Part shown: piece by piece, positions 48,601 through 61,900 of the stretch
Layout: each line of letters begins with the position of its first letter
Position numbering within the stretch: position 1 is the first letter of the stretch
Source of the DNA: Saxidomus purpurata
Lineage: Eukaryota; Mollusca; Bivalvia; Venerida; Veneridae
Reading direction: 5' to 3'
Assembly: GCA_022818135.1 (NCBI GenBank)
Contig: JAFMSR010000019.1
Location: 3,701,357-3,765,356, forward strand
DNA: 64,000 nucleotides
Notes under the pieces: generated by a model
Told to the model about the DNA's origin: nothing
Seen by the model: only the letters and a program-made list of their open reading frames with translations
Databases searched by the model: none
Translations under genes and position numbers: made by a program

Positions 48601-51600
48601 AAGACAAAACTCTTCACTACTCCGTCCCGTGTAGTAGGGCAAGACAAAATTCTACACTTCTCCGTCCCGTGTATTAGGGCAAGACAAAACTCTTCACTAC
48701 TCCGTCCCGTGTAGTAGGGCAAGACAAAATTCTACACTTCTCCGTCCCGTGTATTAGGGCAAGACAAAACTCTTCACTACTCCGTCCCGTGTAGTAGGGC
48801 AAGACAAAATTCTACACTTCTCCGTCCCGTGTATTAGGGCAAGACAAAACTCTACACTACTCCGTCCCGTGTAGTAAGGCAAGACGAAATTCTACACTTC
48901 TCCGTCCTGTGTAGTACGTGCAGAATGAACGGAGGGGGCAAGACAAAATTCTTCACTACTCCGTCCCGTGTAGTACGTGCATAATGAACGGATGGGGCAA
49001 GACAAAACTACACTACTCCGGTCCGTGTGGTATGTGCAGAATGAACGGATGGGGCAACACAAAACTCCATCCCGGGTTGTAGGGCAAGACAAAACTCGAA
49101 ACTTCTCCGTCTTGTGTAGTACGGCAAGACAAAACTCTACACTAGTCCGTCCCGTGTAGTACGTGCAGAATGAACGAATGTAGCAACATAGAAACCTGTT
49201 CCCATCAGCAAAAAGGAAAGTGTAAAGACTGATGGTAAAGTGGTCAGTCACCATACATGTGAGTGGTTTAAGGCTACTTATATAACAGCCCCTTTAATGT
49301 AAACAGTGTTATTGTCTTACGAAACGGTTTCATATTGGTCTTGGTTTTCATAAATTACAATAAAATAAGAAAGTGTAATTGTTTTAGTTTAGCATTTTAT
49401 TTATGCAGGAACTGAGGATCTGTTGTAAAGTAGGGTAAATATTTTGTGCAATGTTTGGTTCATGTAACAAAAAATGCGTTTTAAATATTTTAAATGAAGC
49501 TATATTTTTATTCACCTATTAGTTTGTGCACAACGGTTTAAGACTATTACAATAAGAGGGTCAAGTGCGCTTAAATGTCCATTACTAACACCAAATCGAA
49601 ATTTCTTTTAAATCTGGAATCGGAATGGGCGTCTTCTCAGAAAATTTTTCCAAAAATCTCCCAGAGATAGGCTGTAAATAGGTTGTACATAAATAAGCAT
49701 GCCTATTTTGAATTATAATTGAAGAACTTCACTTCCAATGATGTGCAAAGTATATCTCTTACTGTTTACAACATTCAATAAAGCGAAAGTAGGACAAAAA
49801 GACACCAAGGTCAATCTAAGGAAATACACAAACATTCAATCGTTTTTCTGCAGCAGTATTAAAAACAGGGAAATACTCCACGGCTATTGTGAAGTTTTAG
49901 AAGCCAGTTTCAAACCGTATTTCCCTGTTACAGTTCCAGATTTAAAGGATAAATTTTATTTGGTCTTAGAAATGGACCTTTAAAGGCGTATCCAGGCTGA
50001 CACATGAGGAAGTTACAATACAGCCTTAAACATAAATTGGTCAGGCGCGGCGCATTTATTGTAGTATATTATCAAAATGAACATGTAGTTCATAGATATA
50101 TTGTTTGCGATAATAATTACGTTATTTCGAGGTGTAGCCTCCAAAAAATAACGTAATTATTCGAGTCAACAGTACTCTATCTATTTTGTATTATGGCACA
50201 TTTGCCCTGTTTTAACTGTTCTCTATTGTAGATATATCATGTTCTCTATTGTAGATAGATCACACCCAGTAAAGTTTCAATATTGGCGTTTTTTGATGTG
50301 CTGGTATCGTAAATTAACGCAAATCACATCAGCCGCCAAAATAAAACCATGACATAAAATGCAAAACATTTAATAAAGTAAGGTACTATTACATAACTCA
50401 AACTAAAAACTGTAAACTACGGTTATCAGCGTAATCTATACTGTATATGTCCACTGTGTCCGACTAAATAACTTAGTCTAACGTGTGATAACAATGTGAT
50501 TAAAGGTATAGAAAATAGAGTCAAGATGTAAAACTGAAGTGTTTGGTTTTAATTCTAAATCTACGGCACATGTTTTACACGTTTGCAATAAAACTGTTAA
50601 ACACGGGTAATTTATATCACTTTATGTACAATTAAAGACTGATTAAAAAAGCTTTACATTTCAACATTACTTAATTATTGGCGGTGGTTTATAACATCGG
50701 TGATTTATATTGGCGGTGTTTAGATTTGGCGCAATCAATGGTGACCGCCAATATATAGCCAAAAATAAAAAACCCCGCAAAAAATAGTACTTATACAGGA
50801 ATATAAATGTTATCACTCTTAATCATCTTCAGAGGCGTAATTCAAAAACTTCCGAAGAGAATGTTTGATAACAACCTTAATGAATTAAATTTTCTTTTAA
50901 AGAAAACTTTCTTGTCCAGAACATAACACGATAAAACTCTGCATATAACTTATTTAAAGTACGTTAAAAGCACAGGGACATTAAAAGGAACTACGGTGGC
51001 TGTGAATTTTCTACAGATTGTGTCTAAAAGCCACCATCTAAGAGTAACCAAAACTTGATTGATAAGATATTGCCATTACTTCAATAAGGATTAACTGTTA
51101 TCTATAAAAAGAAGTAGCTGTCATTTTAAAGGACACAAAGTACAAACGAAACGTAACTGAACGATTCCGTGATTGTAATGACTTCCCTGATTTGACACTA
51201 TTGTTCGGTTTTTCCCGTCTTCGGCCATTTTGGTTTAAGTTTTACTTCCCATTTTAGCAAAGTTGTCATTTAAAGGCTCATCGTTGCTAAAAAATACTGT
51301 TTAAATTTCTGAATGAAGTTTATTGATTATTAATTGATTACAAATTTTGCGAAGTAGTTAGATATATTTGTATATATTTTGTTTAATATCGTTTATCCCT
51401 TGAATAGTTTTGTTTCAGACCAATATAAACTTTAATTCAGCGATATCATAAGGAAATTGAGTATGATACGGTTTTGATTCGTACCCATTACACTACCGTC
51501 CGCATACAAGTCTGAGGAGCCGTATATTAGGTAGTACGAATGATTAAGTAATACATATTATTATTTAATTTCACAGTATGAAATGGGGAATAGTTTTGGT

Positions 51601-54600
51601 GACAGAGAAATGCAGTCTCGAACACAGGAGATACTGCGTAGGCAGTAAAACACAGTAAAAGAATTTCAACACGAAATCATACGTGGCTGTACCTAAAGGA
51701 GTGTAATGACAGAGAAATAATAATTAGTTTCCTACTAATGTACATTGTAGATGGCGGTTGGTCGGCATGGGGATCCTGGGACACGTGTAGTGCTTCTTGT
51801 GACGGAGGTATTCAAACCAGATTGCGGACATGTACTAATCCAAGTCCTTCCCTTCTTGGCCGTAACTGTTACGGCAATAACGTTCAAGTAGAAACATGCA
51901 ATAGACAAGCATGCAGAGGTACGTGTATCATTGTGATTAGATACTGACAAGTTAATTGTATTTTCTGTTTCCTTTATTGGTCCCCCTTTTTGTTCTAAAG
52001 GCGCCGCTTCTAAAACGTAGTTGTCAACACAGACGTATAGAGTGTCGCACACAGTAACGTGGATACCTCCGTAAGAAAAAAAACCGATAAAGTCGGTATA
52101 TCAACTGATAACTTGAAGACAAAATTTCAAAATTTGTTATTTTCAACTTTATCTAATAGGGGAGTAGCATCGCAATTTGTGACTTAAGTCATCATTATAC
52201 AGCAATCAGTACTAATACAATCTAGTTTTGTAGTGTGTCAAAATTCGATAAAGTAGAACCTTAAGTGACACAAAACGGCAAATTTGTTCGAAAAACAGCC
52301 AGCGATTTAGATATCTCGATTACCAACGTTAACAAAAGTCAGCGAAATGTCACATCAGGATCCTAAAAAGTTATTTAACACTTTCAAGATAAGAGATGGT
52401 TCGCTATCTGCAATAGCCATGTGGCTACATTTCATGTCCGCTGTGTCTTTTAAATGTGCAGGACTTTGGTTCAAGGTCACGCTCAAACGTCGGAGCCAAT
52501 AGCCATGTGGCTACATTTCATGTCCGCTGTGTCTTTTAAATGTGCAGGACTTTGCTTCAAGGTCACGCTCAAACTTCGGAGCCAATAGCCATGTGGCTAC
52601 ATTTCATGTCCGCTGTGTCTTTTAATGTGCAAGACTTTGGAATTACTTTGCACGAATGTTTCATATCAAGAGGATGTGTAAAATATATGCGTTGGATTAT
52701 ATCAAGAAGTTATTAAACGGCTGCTGTGCACTGAGAGAGGATATTGGCGCACCTAATGCAGATATTGGCCTGAGTGCTTTAATCCGAAGGACAATATCGA
52801 AATAGCTGCCCAATATCCACTTTGGGCGAACAACGGCCGTTTAATTACTTCTTTTTTGCATATCATTCTGAAAATGCATGTTAGTCAAACACATATGAAA
52901 AAACGTATGCATCCGTAGAAAACTGTAATCAACGGCTTAATACATTGAGGGACTCTTGTATCAGTCGTCTCACAGCTATTTCGTGCAAATGTGTACACAG
53001 CGGTAGCACTTTTGACAGTACGCACTAAACCACTTGATTATTTCGTAAATTATGACGTTTTATATGGCCTTCACATACTTTGAAGTGAGTGTTGTTAACG
53101 ATTTATCAGGCCGAGGAAAAGGTTCGGATTTTTATTTAAAATCATTTGTTTTAATGCATTAAAGGTGCGAATAACTTAGGTATGTTAAAACGAATAGGCT
53201 GCTACAGAAATCTGTGAGCTAAGCATTTTGCATGGATGAGATCTTCAAAGTCGCAAAATAATGGAAAATAAGCTAGTTTTGCATAAAGACTTAAATAGTT
53301 TTTGACATAACAAAGACAAATTAAGTTTCGTTTTGAATGACTTTTAATCGGCAGCCATATTTGATTATTTGATTGCTAAGTAGGGCTCGTGCACATAAAC
53401 TGTTACTACGCTCTTAACTCTGTGTCACATTTTTCCGTTAGAAAGAGAACGTTTAATGCAAATTTTGGAAGCAGCCCAATATACGAATTTTGTATGGGTA
53501 TTGGCGCACTCAGTTGAAAGTTATTGACTTGGCCGAAGAGATACTTATTTTTTTCTCTATTTATTTTGTTACTATTTACAGAAAGGTATGAACTAACGTT
53601 TTATTATAAACAAGAAATTGTAACACATATACCAATATCCCCCGTCGTTAAGAACGTTTCTAGTACAAATGAATGTCAATTTCGCCAGTAAGACATCTTT
53701 CTAGGTCAAATAAAAGCTACTTGTAATTGTATCATCTAAATTGCTCCTGGAACTCAAAGCGTTGATGTGACTTTATAATAACATAAATATAAATTCAGAC
53801 ACTGAACTGCAAATGTAGATAAACGGTCGTACTCCGGGATTAGCCGTGTCTGATATCGCCGTGTCCATTCACGCGGGAACTCCGTGATAAAGTGAAAGAA
53901 CACTCGTCGCGGTGGTCAAAGCTTGATGAACATGTACACCGTAAATCGAGGTGAAGGGTGTGTTTTGGATCATACAGCGATGTGCGTACTTGTGATATCG
54001 TATTAAATTTACTTATATACATATCATTGTTACATTCAGTCTTCATTGTTATATCTCTAAAAGAAAAAGAAATGACAGGAGAGTCCGAGCTGTAGCGAAG
54101 ATTGTTATTCGAAAAATTAATACCTTTCACATTGGTAACATTTCTTACAATTTATTGAAATGTGTATTTATTTAGGTTTTGATCTATAACATCGACATCA
54201 GAAATTATTTATTTCATATTCAAGACTAAGTGGATTTTAATTACCCCGATATGATCAACTGATAAGTTTCTTTTCAATTCCATTTTTTTTCCTGACAATA
54301 ACAACATTTCATTAAACTTAGTATACGAAATGCAGACTCGACAAACTGTCATAATTTCCTGGCTACATTCCCCGGTCTGACAATTTACTCTTCTAAAATG
54401 CAAGGTGTGTGTACAAAGTCTGATGATGCAGTGGTAGCGCGATCCCACCATTGCCATGAAGTGGAAGTGACAAAATAACTCCGCATTACCTGCATCTCTC
54501 TTTGTTGTTGATTCCACCTGAACTGAGTCTCGAGAAGGATTAATATAAGTTGTAAGGTATTTTCCTAGCAATCGAGAGTAGATAAATCTGTATTATATTA

Positions 54601-55843
54601 AGATCAGATTATGTATTGTCATTCCAGAATCACCTGTTGCCTTTAACGTGTACAACTCTACTTTCATTAATAACAGTCTCGTTTTTACCGACGTATTACT
54701 GAACGCAGGTGAAGCTTACGACAACACAAGCGGATTCTTTACTACTCCAGTCACTGGAATCTATCAGTTCAATGTTCATCTTTGTTTCTCGCCAAATACA
54801 GATGCAGATTATAGACTTGATGTGGAAGATACACCAATCGTCAGCGGAGAGTACAGATCATCCTTAGATTCAAATGATGGAAAGTGTACATCTTTCAGTG
54901 CTGTTGCGTTTGTTCATAGAGGTGAAAGAGTTTACGTTGATAGCAATCATTTCTATCAAACCGCCAACGACGTTAATTCCTTTTCTGGGACACTTGTTTT
55001 CAGAGTTTAAAGCAGGATGCTGACGAATGCCCAATGTATGCCAATTAAGATGTAAAAAGAATGCGTAAAAGGCAAACGAATATATTTGTTCTATTTAATG
55101 TTAGCGGTTAAACGGAGAATACCTACAGCAATGTAACTAAAGTATCTAATGTTATATTATGTGCACTATAGTGTTTTATCAGTATCCACAGATATAATAT
55201 ACTATAATCAAATTATAATAAAGATTTCGGTGTGACACGAAAGCAATTCAGATTTCTAATTTTTTGCATAATTATTTCATTTGTTTCACTCTGTAATTAT
55301 TGTTACAAGTACTATAACAACAGTATAGCTCACGTATACGAATTAAATGCATCCAAAAAAACGCCAGTAATGTAAAGATTTATATAATAATTATGTCCTT
55401 TCGGAGAACTCTGACTTTGCAAATGTATAGGTCAGTAGCTGAACTGATGTACGACAAATAACATTAGAAAGCTGGGAGATTAAGATCCTTTAACTTGATA
55501 AGTAGGAAGATGACCGCGTTACTTAAAATTTGCTTTTCATGTTTGTTGGTAAAAAGTCAAGGCCAAAGTTACCTTGAAATCCGATCAACAACTCAAAATA
55601 CGCCTCTCTATGCATCTCAAAATTACTAGAAGGGCTTGTTATTACCAGTAGATGACTCAAGTTGCGCTTAGGTCAGTTGGTCAAAGGTCAAGTTAAACAA
55701 TGTTAAAGTCTGTTTGTGTGTATCGTATAGATTTACTTGTACGTTTTTATAGGTCAACTTTAAATATTCTTTAAAGTTTTCTTTCGATTATCGAATATAC
55801 TCTGAGGAAAAACGTCGACAGATCAACTTTTTGATCATTTGTG

Positions 55844-55934
<91 letters not shown>

Positions 55935-58900
55935 TGGTGGTGTTGATCAGCTGCGTCGCCGGGCCCCCCTTTCCCCCCCCCCCCCCCTTTTGGTGGGTGG
56001 TTTTTTCTTTTGATATTATTTTTGTTTTTTTGTTTGTAGATACTAGCAGAGATATTAAATTTATCAATTTAGGTGAAAATGATATCTCATTTCATAAATG
56101 CAGTGAACACACAAATGTTATTGTGACACGATTATATATTCAACATAATTTCAACCGCTTAAACTGTATCTTGTAATTTGCGGAGGCTATTTATTACTAT
56201 CCCTGGCACCATCTTGCCGATTACCCAATTTAAAAATCAAGATACATGTGTTTGATTTTGTGAATGTAAATGAAACAATATCTGTACTGAGATAACATTC
56301 AACATGCTAATTTGAGTATCCATATATAACTGATGTTTCGTCCCAGATTTACTACGGTCATTCCGATATGGTAAGTTAGTCGCTGTACTCGAACATGGCC
56401 TGTCAATCGAGCTAAAGCCAACATGATGGCCTCTTGGTAGTTTTCCCTGAAATTTTATAGAGGATCCGTGCGACACTTTGCACAGCCATCGACGTAGGAA
56501 AGTGTTGAATGGTTCTTTCAAGCCCCTCCACCTGGTCTTGTGGGCACGTCATAGAACAGCGAAGAAACGAGGAAGATAGAAGTAAGCCGTTCTGGTACGT
56601 CCAGACCTTGTACTTTCTTATTTTGCGTCAGTCATTAATACATGTGTTCCTTGAGTTTCCCCATGGCGCCCTGATTCCTCGCGCGTGCGTTACATCACTA
56701 GCCGAGCACTTAGTAGGGTTGTTAATACTCTGGTCTTCTTGTCCTTTAAGACATTGAGCTATTGCTTCACTGAATGGGTCAAAGTAAGTTGGTTGTGGTA
56801 TGGGAAACTGTCCTCAACCGGAGTTGAAGACTCGGGTTACGAAAGCTCCAACACGCTTAGACGGCAGTGGTCAATGTTCACATGGAGCCTACCTGCCGTT
56901 TGAAACCAGACTGGTACAGACTGGCGCTGAGACACGTACCTCCCCTATCATACATTCTGGCGCAGTCTGTCGACTTTTTGTTACCTTTACTTGTCTGTCG
57001 AACTAGCTGTGTGGCTCATTCCGAAAAAGCGAGATACAAGTTAAATCAAAATTCAACTTTAACTTACCTGCTTAATTTCACAGTGACTATGGAGTAGAAT
57101 CATCGACGTGAAGTTAGAAAAATATTGGATATTGGATATTGGGTATTCGAATATCCAATCTGCATGTCCTCCTGTTGATTGGATATTCAGATTGAGTTGA
57201 TTTTTACCTGTACATTCGAATGTCCAATATCCCTCGAATGTACATGTCAAAATGTATATTGGACATTCAGATTTTCAATCGCTTCATCTTCGTCCGAGCA
57301 CAAATTGGCTCTAAAACTTTAAAAAAAAGTAACAATACTGTATTTATTTCTAAGTCCTATTCATGGAGATTGCTTAAATGCGAATATCCGTATGGGTTGA
57401 CTTTGACCTGTACATTCGAATGTCCAATATCCCTCGAATATACATGTCAAAATCTACATAGGACGGTCAGATTTTCAATCCTAATACTATCGCCAGAGCA
57501 TCAACTTGAATTTAAACCCAATTGTGATTACGTCCGTACCATGCCGTCAGGAAAACAAATTTAATCCTTGTTTTTCTTATCAAATCTTTTACTCTAAATA
57601 TTGACTATTCACTGGTCTAGGAAGTATAATTACTCTACATTCATAATTAACATTTTGAGGTAACAATATATTATGTTGATAGATATGAACTATTTACGTA
57701 CTAAAATTTTAAAACCATTCATAGAAGACTTAAAACGCAAGAGTATTTTATTGGCATTTTTCATGCGGTATTATCCAATTAAAAGGTGCCTTACAGAGTA
57801 AATGTTTAAATTCAAACATTCTACTTGTCATTTCATTGGTGGTTGCAAGGTTACCAACTTCCGGTCAAAAGCGAGCTAAGTACGTCTGTGCCGAAAAAAT
57901 ATCAATAAAATTTTGCAATAATTTTTTTTGAGTTGGCCAAACTATCGGGTCGGTCGGTAAATGGCAAACAAACCTAATTTTAATTAAGGCCCAGTCCACC
58001 GGCTGAAGATTACAAACAAGTACAGCGGGCGGGTCTGTAGCCGTTTTATACGCCTACGCTACTTATACCCAAAAATATCACAGAAGAGTGACATTTTAAG
58101 TCTCTGAAGCCAGATAAGCCGCATTCAGCAGGTGAAACATGTCCGGCCGTTGTTGTCGTTCTCGAACGCAAGTATGCTTGTTACGAGTTTTTAAACATCG
58201 GATGGTGTAATTGTATAAAGTGACAATGGGATAAGTTCTACATTATATGAGTGAATAACAAGAGGTTAATTCACGGTTGCGGTGGTCCGATCGTCGGTAT
58301 TGGGCTGTCCTAGATGGCATCGGACCCAGGGATTTTGCCAAATGGACAATAACGCATAGGCAATCCGCCCCTCGCATCCTTGTTTTGACCTGTTTATTAC
58401 ATATTTACGTTTCATTCGCTATAATTTGCGAGTAAGTGCTAAAACGGTATAACTACAACAATGAGTAAGTCGTCATTTCATACAGCTTCTTATTGACCCC
58501 CAGTCTGTACCAAGTTATACTGGATTAAAAGCCTTTTACCACAGTAACAACTGAGGCCAGCGCCATATTTAGATATCAACACTTGAAGGGGTCGTTGAGG
58601 GGGAAGAGCGAAGGTGGAAACCAAATAAAAGGAAAATACCTTTTTAATGTTCCTCCGTAAAATATTCGATAGCATTTCAAATATCATTATTATTATTATT
58701 ACATTTTAGGTTTTAGTGCGACATTTGGTGTTCTGACGAAGATCTAACTATTAAAAATCTATATGTCCAAAGTACGTTTTCACATGAAATACATTATTTA
58801 TTTATTTCTAAGTTTTAGTCCCAACTTGGTGCTATGACGAAGACTATAGTGATTGAAAATCTGAATATCCAATGTACATTTTAACATGCGCATTCGAGGG

Positions 58901-61900
58901 ATATTATAGGAATAACTGTTTTGCAATTTTGATATTTGCGACTGTATATACGGTTTTTAATGGTCGCAAATATTTTTAACGGCGACGGCGTTAGCCGGAA
59001 CCGTATACGGTCGCAAATGTCAAAATCGCTAAATAGTTAACCCTTTTCTAACGCACAATATGTTTAAATGCGATAATTGAAACGCCGTTTGAGTTTTGCG
59101 ACTATATATACGTTAATTAATAGTCGCAAATTTAAACGACGTCACCAATCAGAAACGACGTTACATCGGTACTGCGTTAGAAAAAACTATTGAATGTACA
59201 GGTCAAAATCAACCCAATGCAAACGGATATTCGCATTAAAGCAATCTTCATGAATAATGAGATAAACACAAAGATGTGGTTGTGATAAAACAAACACATA
59301 AATATTTATGATAACCATACATGCAATCGTTTTCCCATTTTGTGACTCGTTGAGAACTGTCTAAGAAATATGAGAATTAGACAAACTTACTTATATCGCA
59401 GGAGTCAGTTTTCAGGTTGTGGTACATCCCCTCGTCACACGTGCACACCATAGGCTTCCCCGAACATACAGCCCCAGTTGTGAGGCAGTTTGCTCGATTA
59501 TAACAATGTTTACCGTAAGACTTCTCTGAAATGTTTGTGAAAAATATGTTAAAGCTGCTCGCTCTCAGTTGCCGTTGAAAAAAATAAAATTTACAAAAAT
59601 GACATACTAATACATAAATGTAAATCTAAAGGCTAGCATCAACAATAGAAGTAAAAATCTAGGTACGAATTTGCAAAACTGGATTGAAAATGTTGGTTTT
59701 ACGGCACCGCTACACTATATGTTTATATCGGAATTTCAAAAGCATTTGCAACGCTTTATTATTTGGTAGCGTATTATTTCAAATCTAATGGTGTACTTTA
59801 CAGGAATTTATACTGGAACCTTTTTATATGACTACATGTTCTAAGATATGTTATTTTCATACAGTTAGAAGAACTTTAATTTTTTTACAAAAATCTGAAA
59901 GCGTGTAGCTTTAAAAGTTTGGTCTTTCTCAAAATGTATGGGTGAACAATATAATTTTGTAAAGTTCAATTGTTTTCAGTTTCAAAATTCTCGATCGGTT
60001 GTTCTTTAGAAAAAAAACAGAGGCAATAGTTCGCTTTATATATATTGATTCCATACTCTGTAAATGGTCTATGCTTTTTTGTATTGACTAAACGGTTCGT
60101 ATAATTATAATCTATGCTTTATGTTTATTGATTTTAGATTTTGTATATTGCCTATCCTTTATATTTATTGATTTTAGATTTCAAATATGGTCTTTGCTTT
60201 ATGTATATTGATTTAACATTATGTATATGGTCTCTGGTTTATGTATATTGATTTTAACATTTTGTGTATTGTAAAAGCTTTATGTATATTGATTTTACAT
60301 TTTTTATAAATATGGTTTAAGCTATATGTTTATTGATTTACCGTTTAGTATATGGTCTCCGCTTTATTCATTCTAAAATCACGTTTTGTATAATTATGGT
60401 CTATGTTTTATGTATGCTGATTTCACACTTTGTATTATTATGGTATATGCTTTATGTTTATTGATTTCAAATTTAGTAAATGGTTTACGTTCTATTTTTA
60501 TTGTTTTAACGCTTTGAATGATTATAGTCTATGCTTTATGTTTATTGATTTCATATTTGTATTATTTATGGTTTATGCTTAATGTTTATTGATTTCACAC
60601 ATTGTGTAATTATGGTAAATGCTTTATGTATATTGATTTAACATTTTGTATATGGTCTATGATTTCTGTTTATATATTTCACATCTCGTATATGGTCTAT
60701 GCTTTATGCATATTGATTTCACTCTTTGTATATTGTCTATTCTTGAAGTATACTGATTTATCAGTTTGTTTATGATCTGTTCTTTACGTATATTGATTTG
60801 ACAGAAAAAAATTATCTATCCAGAAAATACATACTGTCAAGACAGCTCCCTCTCTGCCTCACACCGTTGCTATAGTAACGTCTCGAATCACATTGACACG
60901 TACTTGGAGATCCTATACACACAGAATTTAAAACGGTACATTCCTGGCTGCTTTTGCATTTCTCACCAAGTACGGCCGTCCCTGTATCCGGAAATAAAAC
61001 AGTTTTAAAAAAAGAAAAGGGATATAACGACTACGGATATAGCGAAATACTGGGTATAAGGAACAGATTTTCTTGGTCTGCTTGTGTTCCGTTTTTATTT
61101 AGGCCACACCAAATTGATAAGTTGGTCATCGGGATTTCTTGAAAAAATCTTAGAGGCGGCGAGCGAAAATATAATTTTAATATTTTTTTTTGTTTTGAAG
61201 AAATTTTGGAGCGAGCGAAGAGCGAAGAAAATATATATCATTTCTGTCCACATTTAATAGCAAAGGTCAAACTTTATGCTTCATGTTAGCATGTAAGACA
61301 ACATATTTTCAAATTTTCTTATATGGGATAAACAATCCAGGTAAATTTATTATTTTAGCTAAGATAAATGATTTTTTGGCACACACATAGTGTGTTTCAG
61401 TAACTATCAAAGCCGGTTTTTCCCATTTGCAGTTTTCTTCTATCTATTTGAGCCAACAAACAATATCATAATAGGTGTTCTACAATAAGTAAGATGACAA
61501 CAATATGTACCGGTAGTCAGCATGGTATTAAAGGCCTAAAAAGCGAAGGTAAATTACATTCTGTTGGCAAAATATGCTGGTAACACTAACAGAATGGTAT
61601 TAAAGTCCACTCTTCAACAAACAACAAGTTAAACGGGAGAGTCTAAGGTATGAAACTCTTTTTTGTTAGCTAAAAATACAGTCGATACAAAAAGTGAACC
61701 TATTTGCGGACAGACGCCTACGCGGATACGCCGATTTCAAAGCATTTTTCCAACACAAAAGCAATGATAGCTCCAGATTTTTTAATTATAGAGGTAAAGC
61801 CGCAAGTGTCACGAGATCAAAGAATGCCGCCGATACTGTCATGTTTGTTTGATCTTAGTGAAGCACGTGTCATTAAAAAGAGAGAAATATTTTGACGGTC

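Noticed and set aside
47740..49180. CRISPR-like array
   Set aside because: The sequence is eukaryotic and the units are contiguous variants of one 40-base repeat, with no unique spacers.
48193..49254. Long cysteine- and tyrosine-containing frames on the minus strand, resembling a repeat protein
   Set aside because: The frames follow the 40-base minisatellite, break whenever the unit length shifts, and unit length is not a stable multiple of three.
54209..54571. Cysteine-rich minus-strand frame of 120 codons
   Set aside because: No known cysteine spacing, no clear acceptor, and it lies in intron 3 of the C1q gene close to its last exon. It could be an extra receptor exon but is not supportable.
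55771..56176. Frames made of Cys-Val or Thr-His repeats
   Set aside because: They are translations of the (TG)n microsatellite at 55844-55932.
56685..57006. Possible degenerate TSP1 exon on either strand
   Set aside because: No CSxSC core or WxxW motif appears in any frame; the Cys and Trp residues are in different frames.
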